Assembly (NCBI GenBank): GCA_012729875.1
Contig: JAAYCC010000084.1
Span: 1-5,503, forward strand
Length of the DNA: 5,503 nt
DNA from: Clostridiales bacterium
GTDB taxonomy: Bacteria; Bacillota; Clostridia; Oscillospirales; Oscillospiraceae
Reading direction: 5' to 3'
Below the pieces are notes generated by a model. The model was not told where the DNA came from and did no database searches. It saw nothing but the letters and a program-made list of their open reading frames with translations. Positions within the stretch are counted from its first letter, which is position 1. Each line of letters begins with the position of its first letter. Below, in pieces: positions 1 to 5,503 of the stretch. Made by a program: the position numbers and the translations under genes.

Positions 1-2
1 AC

Positions 3-404
3 TGCCGTCTGGTCGCGGACGCCGGTCGGGAGGTCGTCGCCTGGGCGGCGCTGAAACCCTTTTCCGACAAGGAGTGGTACAATGGAGTTGCGGAACTCAG
101 CATCTTTGTAGACAACGACCACTCGGGCACCGATCTCGGCCAAGTGTTGCTGAACGCCCTTGTAAATGAGGCTGTCCAGATAGGTATCTGGTCGCTTCAG
201 TCATCTATCCTTCAGGAAAATCAGGCCAGCATCGCCCTGCACGAGAGCTGCGGATTCCGCAGGGTCGGCTACCGTGAGCGTCTCGGCAAGGACCGCTTTG
301 GCGTCTGGCGCAGCGTGGTAATCATGGAATACCGTATCCAGACCGACAAGGCCGGCGGCTGTGACTGCGATATGGTTAAAAATACGGGTTCTTGCAGTGT
401 ATAA
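3..404 (+). CDS. GNAT-family N-acetyltransferase, PAT/ArsN1-like (partial, 5' end outside window)
   Basis: The reading frame is open from base 3 to a TAA at 402-404 and gives 133 residues. Homologues are usually about 165-180 aa, so roughly the first 35-40 residues lie outside the window. The GNAT core is clear: AWAALKPFSD (about 13-22), GVAELSIFV (28-36), then GIWSLQSSI (61-69), ENQASIALHESCGFRRVGYRE (about 72-92) and VWRSVVIMEYR (101-111). This pattern is typical of the phosphinothricin / methionine sulfoximine acetyltransferase group, which includes ArsN1-like proteins. Family members move an acetyl group from acetyl-CoA to the amino group of small amino-acid-like toxins. The exact substrate cannot be told from sequence. 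Two oddities: the acetyl-CoA loop reads HSGTDLG where relatives have an RGxGxG pattern, and about 22 residues with three cysteines follow the normal family end. It converges on cysK and shares its terminator. Family call is firm; activity is uncertain because of the altered loop. Confidence 0.88.
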   Translation, partial: CRLVADAGREVVAWAALKPFSDKEWYNGVAELSIFVDNDHSGTDLGQVLLNALVNEAVQIGIWSLQSSILQENQASIALHESCGFRRVGYRERLGKDRFGVWRSVVIMEYRIQTDKAGGCDCDMVKNTGSCSV

Positions 405-417
405 ACCAATAGAACAG

Positions 418-460
418 AAAAGCGGGGCTGATTTTTGGACAGCCCCGCTTTTATTATTTT
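418..460. terminator. Bidirectional intrinsic terminator between GNAT gene and cysK
   Basis: A perfect 13-bp inverted repeat (AAAAGCGGGGCTG at 418-430, CAGCCCCGCTTTT at 440-452) encloses a 9-nt loop. On the + strand the GC-rich stem runs into a T-rich stretch (TTTTATTATTTT, 449-460), which suits termination of the acetyltransferase transcript. On the - strand the mirrored arm ends in TTTT followed by CTGTTC, which suits termination of cysK, whose stop codon lies only 7 nt from the stem. One hairpin therefore closes both convergent genes and fills almost the whole 55-nt gap. Confidence 0.9.
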
Positions 461-1380
461 CACAGTACGCTCAAATATCTCTCCCCGGTATCCGGCAGCA
501 GAACAACCACGGTCTTGCCTTCAAATGCCGGCCTTGCCGCGATTCTTGCGGCAGCTAAAGCCGCGGCACCTGAGGATATACCTACGAGCAGACCCTCCGT
601 TCGCGCCAGTTCGTGTGTTGCGGCCTTGGCCTCCTCGCTGCCTATTTTTACGACCTCGTCATAGATATCCGTATCAAGTACGTCCGGAATAAAGCCCGCG
701 CCTATCCCCTGAATCTTATGAGCTCCCGCACTCCCTCCGGAAAGCACCGCGGAATCGTCAGGCTCAACAGCAAATATCTTTACGGTCGATTTTTGCTCCT
801 TAAGATATCTTCCTACGCCTGTTATCGTACCGCCGGTACCGACGCCGCTTACGAACGCGTCAATCCTGCCGTCCGTATCCTGCCATATTTCCGGACCCGT
901 TGTACGGTAATGGGCGTCGGGGTTGGCCATGTTTACAAACTGACCGGCTATTATGCTCCCCTCATTTCCGCGATGCAGCTCCTCAGCCTTTTGGATCGCG
1001 CCCTTCATACCCTCATTGCCTGGAGTCAGAATGACCTCCGCGCCGTAAGCGGCTATCAGCGCGCGGCGCTCTATACTCATGCTGTCCGGCATGACAATTA
1101 CAGCCCTGTAGCCCAGAACTGCAGAAACCGCGGCAAGTCCTACGCCGGTGTTGCCGCTGGTGGCCTCAATTATCATACCCCCCGGTTTCAGCACGCCCAC
1201 CTCCTCCGCAGAGTGGATAATGTTAAGGGCAGCCCTGTCCTTAACGCTTCCGGCGGGGTTTGCCTTTTCAAGTTTTGCAATGACTCTGCCCTTTGCGCGG
1301 TGGGCGCCGGCAAAGGCTCTCAGCTCCACAAGGGGGGTGTTCCCCACCAGCTCAAGCATATTATTGTAGATTTTTCCCAT
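460..1380 (-). CDS. cysK: Cysteine synthase A (O-acetylserine sulfhydrylase)
   Basis: This 306-aa cytoplasmic, pyridoxal-phosphate-dependent fold-type II enzyme makes L-cysteine and acetate from O-acetyl-L-serine and sulfide, the last step of cysteine synthesis. The PLP-binding lysine is K47 in NPAGSVKDR (41-49). The substrate loop TSGNTG is at 74-79, the phosphate-binding GVGTGGT at 179-185, the HKIQGIGAGFIP block typical of CysK rather than CysM at 221-232, the pyridine-nitrogen SSG at 269-271, and the usual end LPDTGERYLSVL at 295-306. Length matches the family. The ATG at 1380 is chosen because GGAGG lies 7 nt upstream (1388-1392) and the protein starts with the normal GKIYNNMLELVGNTP. 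An in-frame extension to 1515 would cross the promoter and enter asnS. A small departure is QFVNMANP (147-154), where relatives often have QFxNPANP. It is transcribed divergently from asnS and looks monocistronic. Confidence 0.96.
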   Translation of the reverse strand: MGKIYNNMLELVGNTPLVELRAFAGAHRAKGRVIAKLEKANPAGSVKDRAALNIIHSAEEVGVLKPGGMIIEATSGNTGVGLAAVSAVLGYRAVIVMPDSMSIERRALIAAYGAEVILTPGNEGMKGAIQKAEELHRGNEGSIIAGQFVNMANPDAHYRTTGPEIWQDTDGRIDAFVSGVGTGGTITGVGRYLKEQKSTVKIFAVEPDDSAVLSGGSAGAHKIQGIGAGFIPDVLDTDIYDEVVKIGSEEAKAATHELARTEGLLVGISSGAAALAAARIAARPAFEGKTVVVLLPDTGERYLSVL

Positions 1381-1387
1381 GTTGCTG

Positions 1388-1392
1388 CCTCC
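1388..1392 (-). promoter_or_regulatory. Ribosome binding site of cysK
   Basis: GGAGG on the - strand sits 7 nt before the ATG at 1380. It decides the cysK start against the longer in-frame ATG at 1515, which lies inside asnS. Confidence 0.9.
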
Positions 1393-1407
1393 GTTGCGAA
1401 AAACTCC

Positions 1408-1419
1408 CAACTGCAGTTG
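1408..1419. promoter_or_regulatory. 12-bp perfect palindrome, possible operator
   Basis: CAACTGCAGTTG is a perfect inverted repeat with no spacer. Its right end overlaps the first three bases of the asnS -35 box (1417-1422), and it lies a little downstream of the predicted cysK transcription start. A repressor bound here could affect both genes. No known operator consensus is recognised, and a palindrome of this length could arise by chance in a few kilobases. Confidence 0.35.
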
Positions 1420-1445
1420 AAAACTTTTCATTTTAAATGTATAAT
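1417..1445 (+). promoter_or_regulatory. asnS promoter (sigma-A type)
   Basis: TTGAAA (1417-1422), a 17-nt spacer and a perfect TATAAT (1440-1445) fit the housekeeping promoter consensus. The predicted start near 1452 gives an untranslated leader of only about 38 nt, too short for the T-box riboswitch that often controls aminoacyl-tRNA synthetase genes in Firmicutes. Confidence 0.85.
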
Positions 1446-1469
1446 ACTTTATTGTATTCGCAATAACAA
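1441..1469 (-). promoter_or_regulatory. cysK promoter (sigma-A type), sharing -10 bases with asnS promoter
   Basis: Read on the - strand, TTGTTA (1464-1469), a 17-nt spacer and TATTAT (1441-1446) make a reasonable housekeeping promoter. Its -10 shares five of six bases with the opposing TATAAT at 1440-1445. The predicted start near 1434-1435 gives a cysK leader of about 54 nt, with no room for a SAM or T-box riboswitch. The call is less certain than the asnS promoter because the -35 is weaker. Confidence 0.65.
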
Positions 1470-1477
1470 TAGCGATT

Positions 1478-1483
1478 GGAGAG
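1478..1483 (+). promoter_or_regulatory. Ribosome binding site of asnS
   Basis: GGAGAG lies 6 nt before the ATG at 1490 and supports that start. Confidence 0.85.
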
Positions 1484-1489
1484 AAAAAC

Positions 1490-2884
1490 ATGAAGCGTAC
1501 AAAAATTTCCGCCATCTATGCGGATGCCGCCGCTCTGTCCGGCGGAGAAATCACTGTTTGCGGCTGGGTGCGTACCCTCCGTGACATGAAGAATTTTGCA
1601 TTCATCGAACTGAACGACGGCAGCGCTTTTAAGAGTCTGCAGGTCGTGTTTGAAAAAAATACACTCCCGAATTACGATGAGGTCGCCCGCCAAAATGTCG
1701 GGGCTGCGCTTATCATCAAGGGCAGGCTGGAGCTTACCCCCGAGGCTAAGCAGCCCTTTGAGCTGAAAGCTTCATCTATTGAGATAGAAGGCGTTTCCTC
1801 TCCGGACTATCCTCTGCAGAAAAAGCGCCACAGCCTCGAATATCTGCGCACAATTGCCCATCTGCGTCCGCGCACTAACCTGTTCTCCGCCGTCTTCCGC
1901 GTCCGCAGCGTAGCGGCGGCCGCCATACACGAGTTTTTCCAGCAGAACGGCTTTGTCTATATCCACACTCCTATTATCACCGGCAGCGACTGCGAGGGCG
2001 CCGGAGAGATGTTCCGCGTCACCACGCTTGACCTCTGCGACCTCCCCAGAACCGAGGACGGAAAGGTCGATTTCAGCGATGATTTCTTTGGCAAGAGTAC
2101 AAATCTGACCGTTTCCGGGCAGCTAAACGCCGAGAACTTTGCCATGGCCTTCGGCGACGTCTACACCTTTGGCCCCACCTTCCGGGCCGAGAACTCAAAC
2201 ACCCAGCGCCACGCTGCCGAGTTCTGGATGATAGAGCCGGAGATGGCCTTCTCCGACCTTAACGACTATATGGACAACGCTGAGGCCATGATAAAATACG
2301 TCATAAATACCGTACTGGAGCGCTGTCCCATGGAGATGGAATTTTTCAACAGCTTTGTCGACAAGGACCTGCTCGGCCGCCTAAACCATGTCGTAAGCTC
2401 CGACTTCGGCCGCGTCACATACACTGAAGCCGTTGAGATCCTCCAAAAGCACAGGGATGAATTTGAATACCCGGTTTATTGGGGCTGCGATTTGCAGACC
2501 GAACACGAACGTTACTTGACCGAAAAGATATTTATGAGGCCCATTTTTGTCACTAACTACCCCAAAGAGATAAAAGCCTTCTATATGCGCCTCGACGACG
2601 ACGGCCGTACCGTAGCCGCCGCGGACTGTCTTGTCCCCGGTATCGGGGAAATAATCGGAGGCTCCCAGCGTGAGGAGAGGATAGACGTCCTCGTTAGGCG
2701 TATGAACGAGCTCGAGCTCGACCCCGAAGACTACTGGTGGTATCTGGACCTGCGCCGCTACGGCTCATGCCGCCATGCGGGCTATGGTCTCGGGTTTGAG
2801 CGCCTGGTCATGTATCTCACAGGCGTTTCAAATATCCGCGACGTGCTGCCCCACCCCCGCACCGTTGGCTCTGCGGAGTTCTGA
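1490..2884 (+). CDS. asnS: Asparaginyl-tRNA synthetase
   Basis: This 464-aa cytoplasmic class IIb aminoacyl-tRNA synthetase joins asparagine to tRNA-Asn using ATP. An N-terminal OB-fold anticodon-binding domain (about 17-103, with [19 protein letters not shown]) is followed by a hinge ([21 protein letters not shown], about 108-128) and the catalytic domain. That domain shows [13 protein letters not shown] (163-175), the AsnRS-type stretch [17 protein letters not shown] (199-215), motif 2 [21 protein letters not shown] (231-251) and motif 3 [15 protein letters not shown] (431-445) with the ATP-binding arginine R438. These features distinguish it from AspRS. Length is normal for the family. After motif 3 the protein reads [12 protein letters not shown], where many AsnRS have PFPRTPG; the H455 is a mild oddity. 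It is divergent from cysK, has its own promoter and a strong terminator, and appears monocistronic. Having a dedicated AsnRS implies at least one direct route to Asn-tRNA. Confidence 0.97.
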   Translation: MKRTKISAIYADAAALSGGEITVCGWVRTLRDMKNFAFIELNDGSAFKSLQVVFEKNTLPNYDEVARQNVGAALIIKGRLELTPEAKQPFELKASSIEIEGVSSPDYPLQKKRHSLEYLRTIAHLRPRTNLFSAVFRVRSVAAAAIHEFFQQNGFVYIHTPIITGSDCEGAGEMFRVTTLDLCDLPRTEDGKVDFSDDFFGKSTNLTVSGQLNAENFAMAFGDVYTFGPTFRAENSNTQRHAAEFWMIEPEMAFSDLNDYMDNAEAMIKYVINTVLERCPMEMEFFNSFVDKDLLGRLNHVVSSDFGRVTYTEAVEILQKHRDEFEYPVYWGCDLQTEHERYLTEKIFMRPIFVTNYPKEIKAFYMRLDDDGRTVAAADCLVPGIGEIIGGSQREERIDVLVRRMNELELDPEDYWWYLDLRRYGSCRHAGYGLGFERLVMYLTGVSNIRDVLPHPRTVGSAEF

Positions 2885-2899
2885 TATTGATATTTTTTC

Positions 2900-2937
2900 C
2901 GCAAAAAGCGCAGACATTTTTGTCTGCGCTTTTTGCG
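2900..2937. terminator. Bidirectional intrinsic terminator between asnS and rnhA
   Basis: A perfect 17-bp inverted repeat (CGCAAAAAGCGCAGACA at 2900-2916, TGTCTGCGCTTTTTGCG at 2921-2937) encloses a TTTT loop. The inner 9-bp GC-rich stem is flanked by an A5 run on one side and a T5 run on the other, so it ends in a T-run on either strand. It follows the asnS stop by 15 nt and the rnhA stop by 7 nt, serving both convergent genes. Confidence 0.92.
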
Positions 2938-2944
2938 TTATCAA

Positions 2945-3391
2945 TTATTGACCCCTGCGAGCAAATCTGTCCCTCTGCTCAACCGCCAGACGGTCACAGC
3001 GGTTGTTGAACTCATTGTCCGCATGTCCCTTTACCCAGTGGAAAGAGACCTTGTGGACGGATAGCAGCTCATCCAAGCGCTGCCAAAGATCGACGTTTTT
3101 CAGCTCACCGCCCTTGCGCTTCCAGTTTTTAGCTTTCCACGAGGCAAGCCAGTTTTCATTTATCGCCCTAGCGATGTACTGAGAGTCTGTGAACAGCGCC
3201 ACCTCACAGGGCTCCTTAAGGACTTCAAGGGCAGAAATAACCCCCAGAAGCTCCATGCGGTTGTTGGTCGTCTGGGCCTCGCCCCCGGACATCTCACGCA
3301 TGGTCCCCTTGTAGTCAAGTATAGCCCCCCAGCCTCCTGGCCCGGGATTCCCGCTGCAGGCGCCGTCAGTGTATATGGTAACATGCTTCAT
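2945..3391 (-). CDS. rnhA: Ribonuclease HI
   Basis: This 148-aa cytoplasmic nuclease cuts the RNA strand of RNA:DNA hybrids, clearing R-loops and helping remove primers and stray ribonucleotides. The fold begins with IYTDGACSGNPGPGGWG (6-22). All four metal-binding acidic residues of the DEDD active site are visible: D9, E47 (in NNRMEL), D69 (in FTDSQY) and D133 (in NNRCDRLA). The catalytic-loop histidine is H123 in WVKGHADN. The basic handle region with paired tryptophans and lysines (about 81-101) is present, so this is the E. coli-like HI type without an extra hybrid-binding domain. It starts 6 nt after the gyrA stop with no good Shine-Dalgarno nearby; the closest purine-rich candidate, GGAAGAG at about 3413-3419, is over 20 nt away. 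Translation may therefore depend on ribosomes finishing gyrA. The bidirectional hairpin follows it. Confidence 0.97.
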   Translation of the reverse strand: MKHVTIYTDGACSGNPGPGGWGAILDYKGTMREMSGGEAQTTNNRMELLGVISALEVLKEPCEVALFTDSQYIARAINENWLASWKAKNWKRKGGELKNVDLWQRLDELLSVHKVSFHWVKGHADNEFNNRCDRLAVEQRDRFARRGQ

Positions 3392-3397
3392 ACTATC

Positions 3398-5503
3398 TTA
3401 TGCTTCGGGGGTCTCTTCCGCCGACTCCTCCGCCTCTTCCTTTTCTGTCCTGGCAACGGAAATGACCTTTGCACCCTCGGCGACCTTCATAAGGCGTACG
3501 CCCTGAGTGGCTCTGCCAAATGTGCTGATACTGTCAGCCGCCATACGGATTATTGTTCCGTCATCCGATATGAGCAGAACATCATCGTTGTCGTCCACGA
3601 CTTTTATGTCCGCAACTTTACCGGTCTTTGCGGTGATGTTATAGTTTCTAAGACCCATACCGCCACGCTTCTGGGGAGCGGCGTCCTCGCCGCCGCGGAG
3701 GTATTCTTCTATAGGTGTGCGCTTGCCGTAGCCATTTTCGGTCACGGACAGCAGCGCGCCGCCCTCTCTGGCTCTGGCTGCGCCCACGCAGTAGTCACCC
3801 CGGCGCAGCTTTATTCCCCGCACGCCGGTGGCCGCACGCCCCATGGGACGTACATCGGTCTCGCGGAAGCATATCGCGTAGCCGTCGTGGGTAGCGATAA
3901 GAATATCCGCTGTTCCGTCGGTCTGTCGGACGGAAATCAGCTCATCTCCCTCGTCGAGGTTGAGCGCCCGGATACCAATGTTGCGAATATTCTTCAGCTG
4001 CTCGATTTCCATACGCTTGACGGTTCCGTTGCGGGTGATCATAACGAGGTACTCGTAGTCGTCTCTCATCTCTCGGGCATGTACCATAGCGTTTACGCGC
4101 TCACCCTGTTCCACGGGCAGGAGATTTATAATATTGGTGCCCTTGGCATTTCTGCCCGCCTCCGGAATGAGATACCCCTTCTTGCGGTATACCCTTCCGG
4201 TGTCCGTGAAGAAGAACAGATAGTCGTGTGTCGAAGCTGTGAACACGGTCTCCACATAATCCTCGTCCCTCGTGGCCATCGCGCGCACGCCTCTGCCACC
4301 GCGGCCCTGAGCGCGGTATTCCGAGGCGGGCAGGCGTTTAATGTAGCCGCCGTGGGTCAAAGTATAGACGCACTCCTGCTCCTCTATGAGGTCTTCTATA
4401 TCAATATCGTCCTCAACATCCTGAATTTCTGTCTTTCGCTCGTCGCCATATTTGTCGCGTATCTCAATCAGCTCGTCCTTGAGAACGCCCTTTATCATTT
4501 CCTCCGAGGCGAGAAGCTGTTTGTAATAGGCAATTTTTTCCTCGAGGTCTCTATACTCGGCTTCGAGCTTTTCCTTCTCAAGCCCCTGCAGGCGTTTTAG
4601 CTGCATATCCAGTATCGCCTGGGCCTGAATATCCGACAGACCGAAGCGTACCATAAGGTTTTGCTTTGCGTTGTCATAGCTCTCACGGATAATTCTTATG
4701 ACCTCGTCAATATTGTCCTGGGCAATCAAAAGGCCCTCAAGCAGATGGGCGCGGTCCTGCGCCTTCTTGAGGTCGTATTGTGTGCGTCTGACAATGATCT
4801 CCTGCTGGAAGGACAGATACTCGTCAAGAATATGTCTGAGCGAGAGAATTTTTGGTTGCGACTGGTTCTGCACCAGCGCAAGCATATTGATGGCAAAAGA
4901 GCTCTGAAGCTGAGTCTGGGCAAACAGCCTGTTCAGGACAACCTGAGTGTTTGCATCCTTTTTCAGTTCAATAACAATACGCATGCCGTTGCGGTCGGAT
5001 TCGTCGCGCAGACCGGAGATCCCGTCCAGCCTCTTGTCGCGCACCTGATTTGCGATATTCTCTATGAGTGTACGCTTGTTGACCATGTAGGGCAGTTCGG
5101 TGACTATAATGCGGATACGGCTCTGGCCGTACTCCTCAATTTCCGTACGGGCGCGTATAATGACTCTGCCCTTTCCGGTGGCATAGGCCGCACGGATGCC
5201 CGCTCTGCCCATAATAATTCCTTTTGTGGGAAAGTCCGGACCCGTGATGTATTCCATCAGATCGGTGAGCTCGGCTTCCGGATTGTCCAAAACACAGATA
5301 CAAGCGTTTATTACCTCGGTCAGGTTGTGGGGCGGGATATTCGTTGCCATACCTACGGCGATTCCGCTCGAACCGTTTACAAGCAGATTCGGAAAACGGG
5401 AGGGCAGGACACGGGGCTCCTTTCGGGTCTCATCAAAGTTTGGAGTCCAGTCAACGGTGTCTTTCTCTATATCCCGCAGGAGCTCGTCGCTTATCTTCGA
5501 CAT
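3398..5503 (-). CDS. gyrA: DNA gyrase subunit A (partial, N-terminus outside window)
   Basis: The visible 701 residues are the C-terminal part of the subunit that, with GyrB, introduces negative supercoils by ATP-driven strand passage. By comparison with E. coli and B. subtilis GyrA, the first residue (ARMSKIS context) sits about five residues after the catalytic tyrosine, so that tyrosine and the quinolone-resistance region are off the edge. The Met at the edge is internal, not a start. Seen in order: NLLVNGSSGIAVGMATNIPPHNL (about 39-61), tower and coiled-coil region with QAILDMQLKRLQGLE (295-309), then the DNA-wrapping beta-pinwheel. The GyrA box QGRGGRG (399-405) identifies it as GyrA rather than ParC; a second box-like QKRGGMG is at 611-617. 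An acidic tail (about 688-701) ends the protein. Predicted full length is about 827 aa, close to Bacillus GyrA. It appears to be cotranscribed with rnhA. Confidence 0.96.
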   Translation of the reverse strand: MSKISDELLRDIEKDTVDWTPNFDETRKEPRVLPSRFPNLLVNGSSGIAVGMATNIPPHNLTEVINACICVLDNPEAELTDLMEYITGPDFPTKGIIMGRAGIRAAYATGKGRVIIRARTEIEEYGQSRIRIIVTELPYMVNKRTLIENIANQVRDKRLDGISGLRDESDRNGMRIVIELKKDANTQVVLNRLFAQTQLQSSFAINMLALVQNQSQPKILSLRHILDEYLSFQQEIIVRRTQYDLKKAQDRAHLLEGLLIAQDNIDEVIRIIRESYDNAKQNLMVRFGLSDIQAQAILDMQLKRLQGLEKEKLEAEYRDLEEKIAYYKQLLASEEMIKGVLKDELIEIRDKYGDERKTEIQDVEDDIDIEDLIEEQECVYTLTHGGYIKRLPASEYRAQGRGGRGVRAMATRDEDYVETVFTASTHDYLFFFTDTGRVYRKKGYLIPEAGRNAKGTNIINLLPVEQGERVNAMVHAREMRDDYEYLVMITRNGTVKRMEIEQLKNIRNIGIRALNLDEGDELISVRQTDGTADILIATHDGYAICFRETDVRPMGRAATGVRGIKLRRGDYCVGAARAREGGALLSVTENGYGKRTPIEEYLRGGEDAAPQKRGGMGLRNYNITAKTGKVADIKVVDDNDDVLLISDDGTIIRMAADSISTFGRATQGVRLMKVAEGAKVISVARTEKEEAEESAEETPEA

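Noticed and set aside
1451..1470. Imperfect inverted repeat with ATTGT and ACAAT ends between the promoter and the asnS ribosome binding site.
   Set aside because: Only 7 of 10 pairs match, the sequence is AT-rich, and it is explained by the cysK -35 region. It is too weak to call an operator.
1381..1489. T-box or SAM riboswitch ahead of asnS or cysK, as often found in Firmicutes.
   Set aside because: The whole gap is 109 nt, the predicted leaders are about 38 and 54 nt, and there is no T-box sequence, specifier stem or terminator/antiterminator pair.
1381..1515. Longer cysK start at 1515 adding 45 residues, including a hydrophobic stretch that might suggest a signal or membrane anchor.
   Set aside because: The extension would translate the promoter region and the first bases of asnS. 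CysK is cytoplasmic, and the ATG at 1380 has a good ribosome binding site and the conserved N-terminus.
613..1584. Long + strand open frame (323 codons) antisense to cysK.
   Set aside because: It is codon-in-register with cysK, so it stays open simply because cysK rarely uses TTA, CTA or TCA. It runs through the divergent promoter into asnS, has no recognisable domain, and the opposite strand carries every CysK motif.
3383..4600. Long + strand open frame (405 codons) antisense to gyrA.
   Set aside because: It has the same in-register shadow effect over a GC-rich conserved gene. It starts inside rnhA, has no family resemblance, and the GyrA reading on the other strand is unambiguous.
5501..5503. 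ATG at the right edge as the gyrA start.
   Set aside because: The protein begins mid-domain. In homologues this Met follows the catalytic tyrosine by about five residues, so more than 100 N-terminal residues lie outside the window.

Overview
The window looks like ordinary chromosomal housekeeping DNA from a Gram-positive bacterium, most likely a moderately GC-rich member of the Clostridia (Oscillospiraceae-like). This placement is inferred from strong GGAGG-type ribosome binding sites, a consensus sigma-A-type promoter, and a GyrA C-terminal domain that resembles Bacillus/Clostridium GyrA, with one box in the first blade and a second box-like sequence in the last. No phage, insertion sequence, CRISPR array, tRNA or rRNA is visible. 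I do not see an undescribed multi-gene system here. The points of interest are in regulation and in details of individual proteins.

Layout: (1) 3-404 (+), the C-terminal part of a GNAT acetyltransferase of the phosphinothricin/methionine-sulfoximine/ArsN1-like group, cut by the left edge. (2) 418-452, a bidirectional terminator. (3) 460-1380 (-), cysK, O-acetylserine sulfhydrylase. (4) 1381-1489, a compact divergent control region in which the cysK and asnS promoters share the same -10 bases, with a 12-bp perfect palindrome beside them. (5) 1490-2884 (+), asnS, asparaginyl-tRNA synthetase. (6) 2900-2937, a second bidirectional terminator with a perfect 17-bp stem. (7) 2945-3391 (-), rnhA, ribonuclease HI. 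(8) 3398-5503 (-), gyrA, DNA gyrase subunit A, cut by the right edge just after the position expected for the catalytic tyrosine.

The genes form two convergent pairs (GNAT with cysK, asnS with rnhA), each closed by a shared hairpin, one divergent pair (cysK with asnS), and one apparent operon (gyrA then rnhA, 6 nt apart). CysK makes cysteine from O-acetylserine and sulfide, and AsnRS charges tRNA-Asn, so the divergent pair joins amino-acid supply with translation. GyrA introduces negative supercoils and RNase HI removes the RNA:DNA hybrids that negative supercoiling favours, so that pairing makes functional sense. No stretch over 300 bases lacks a gene. The intergenic gaps are 55, 109, 60 and 6 nt, and each is accounted for below.
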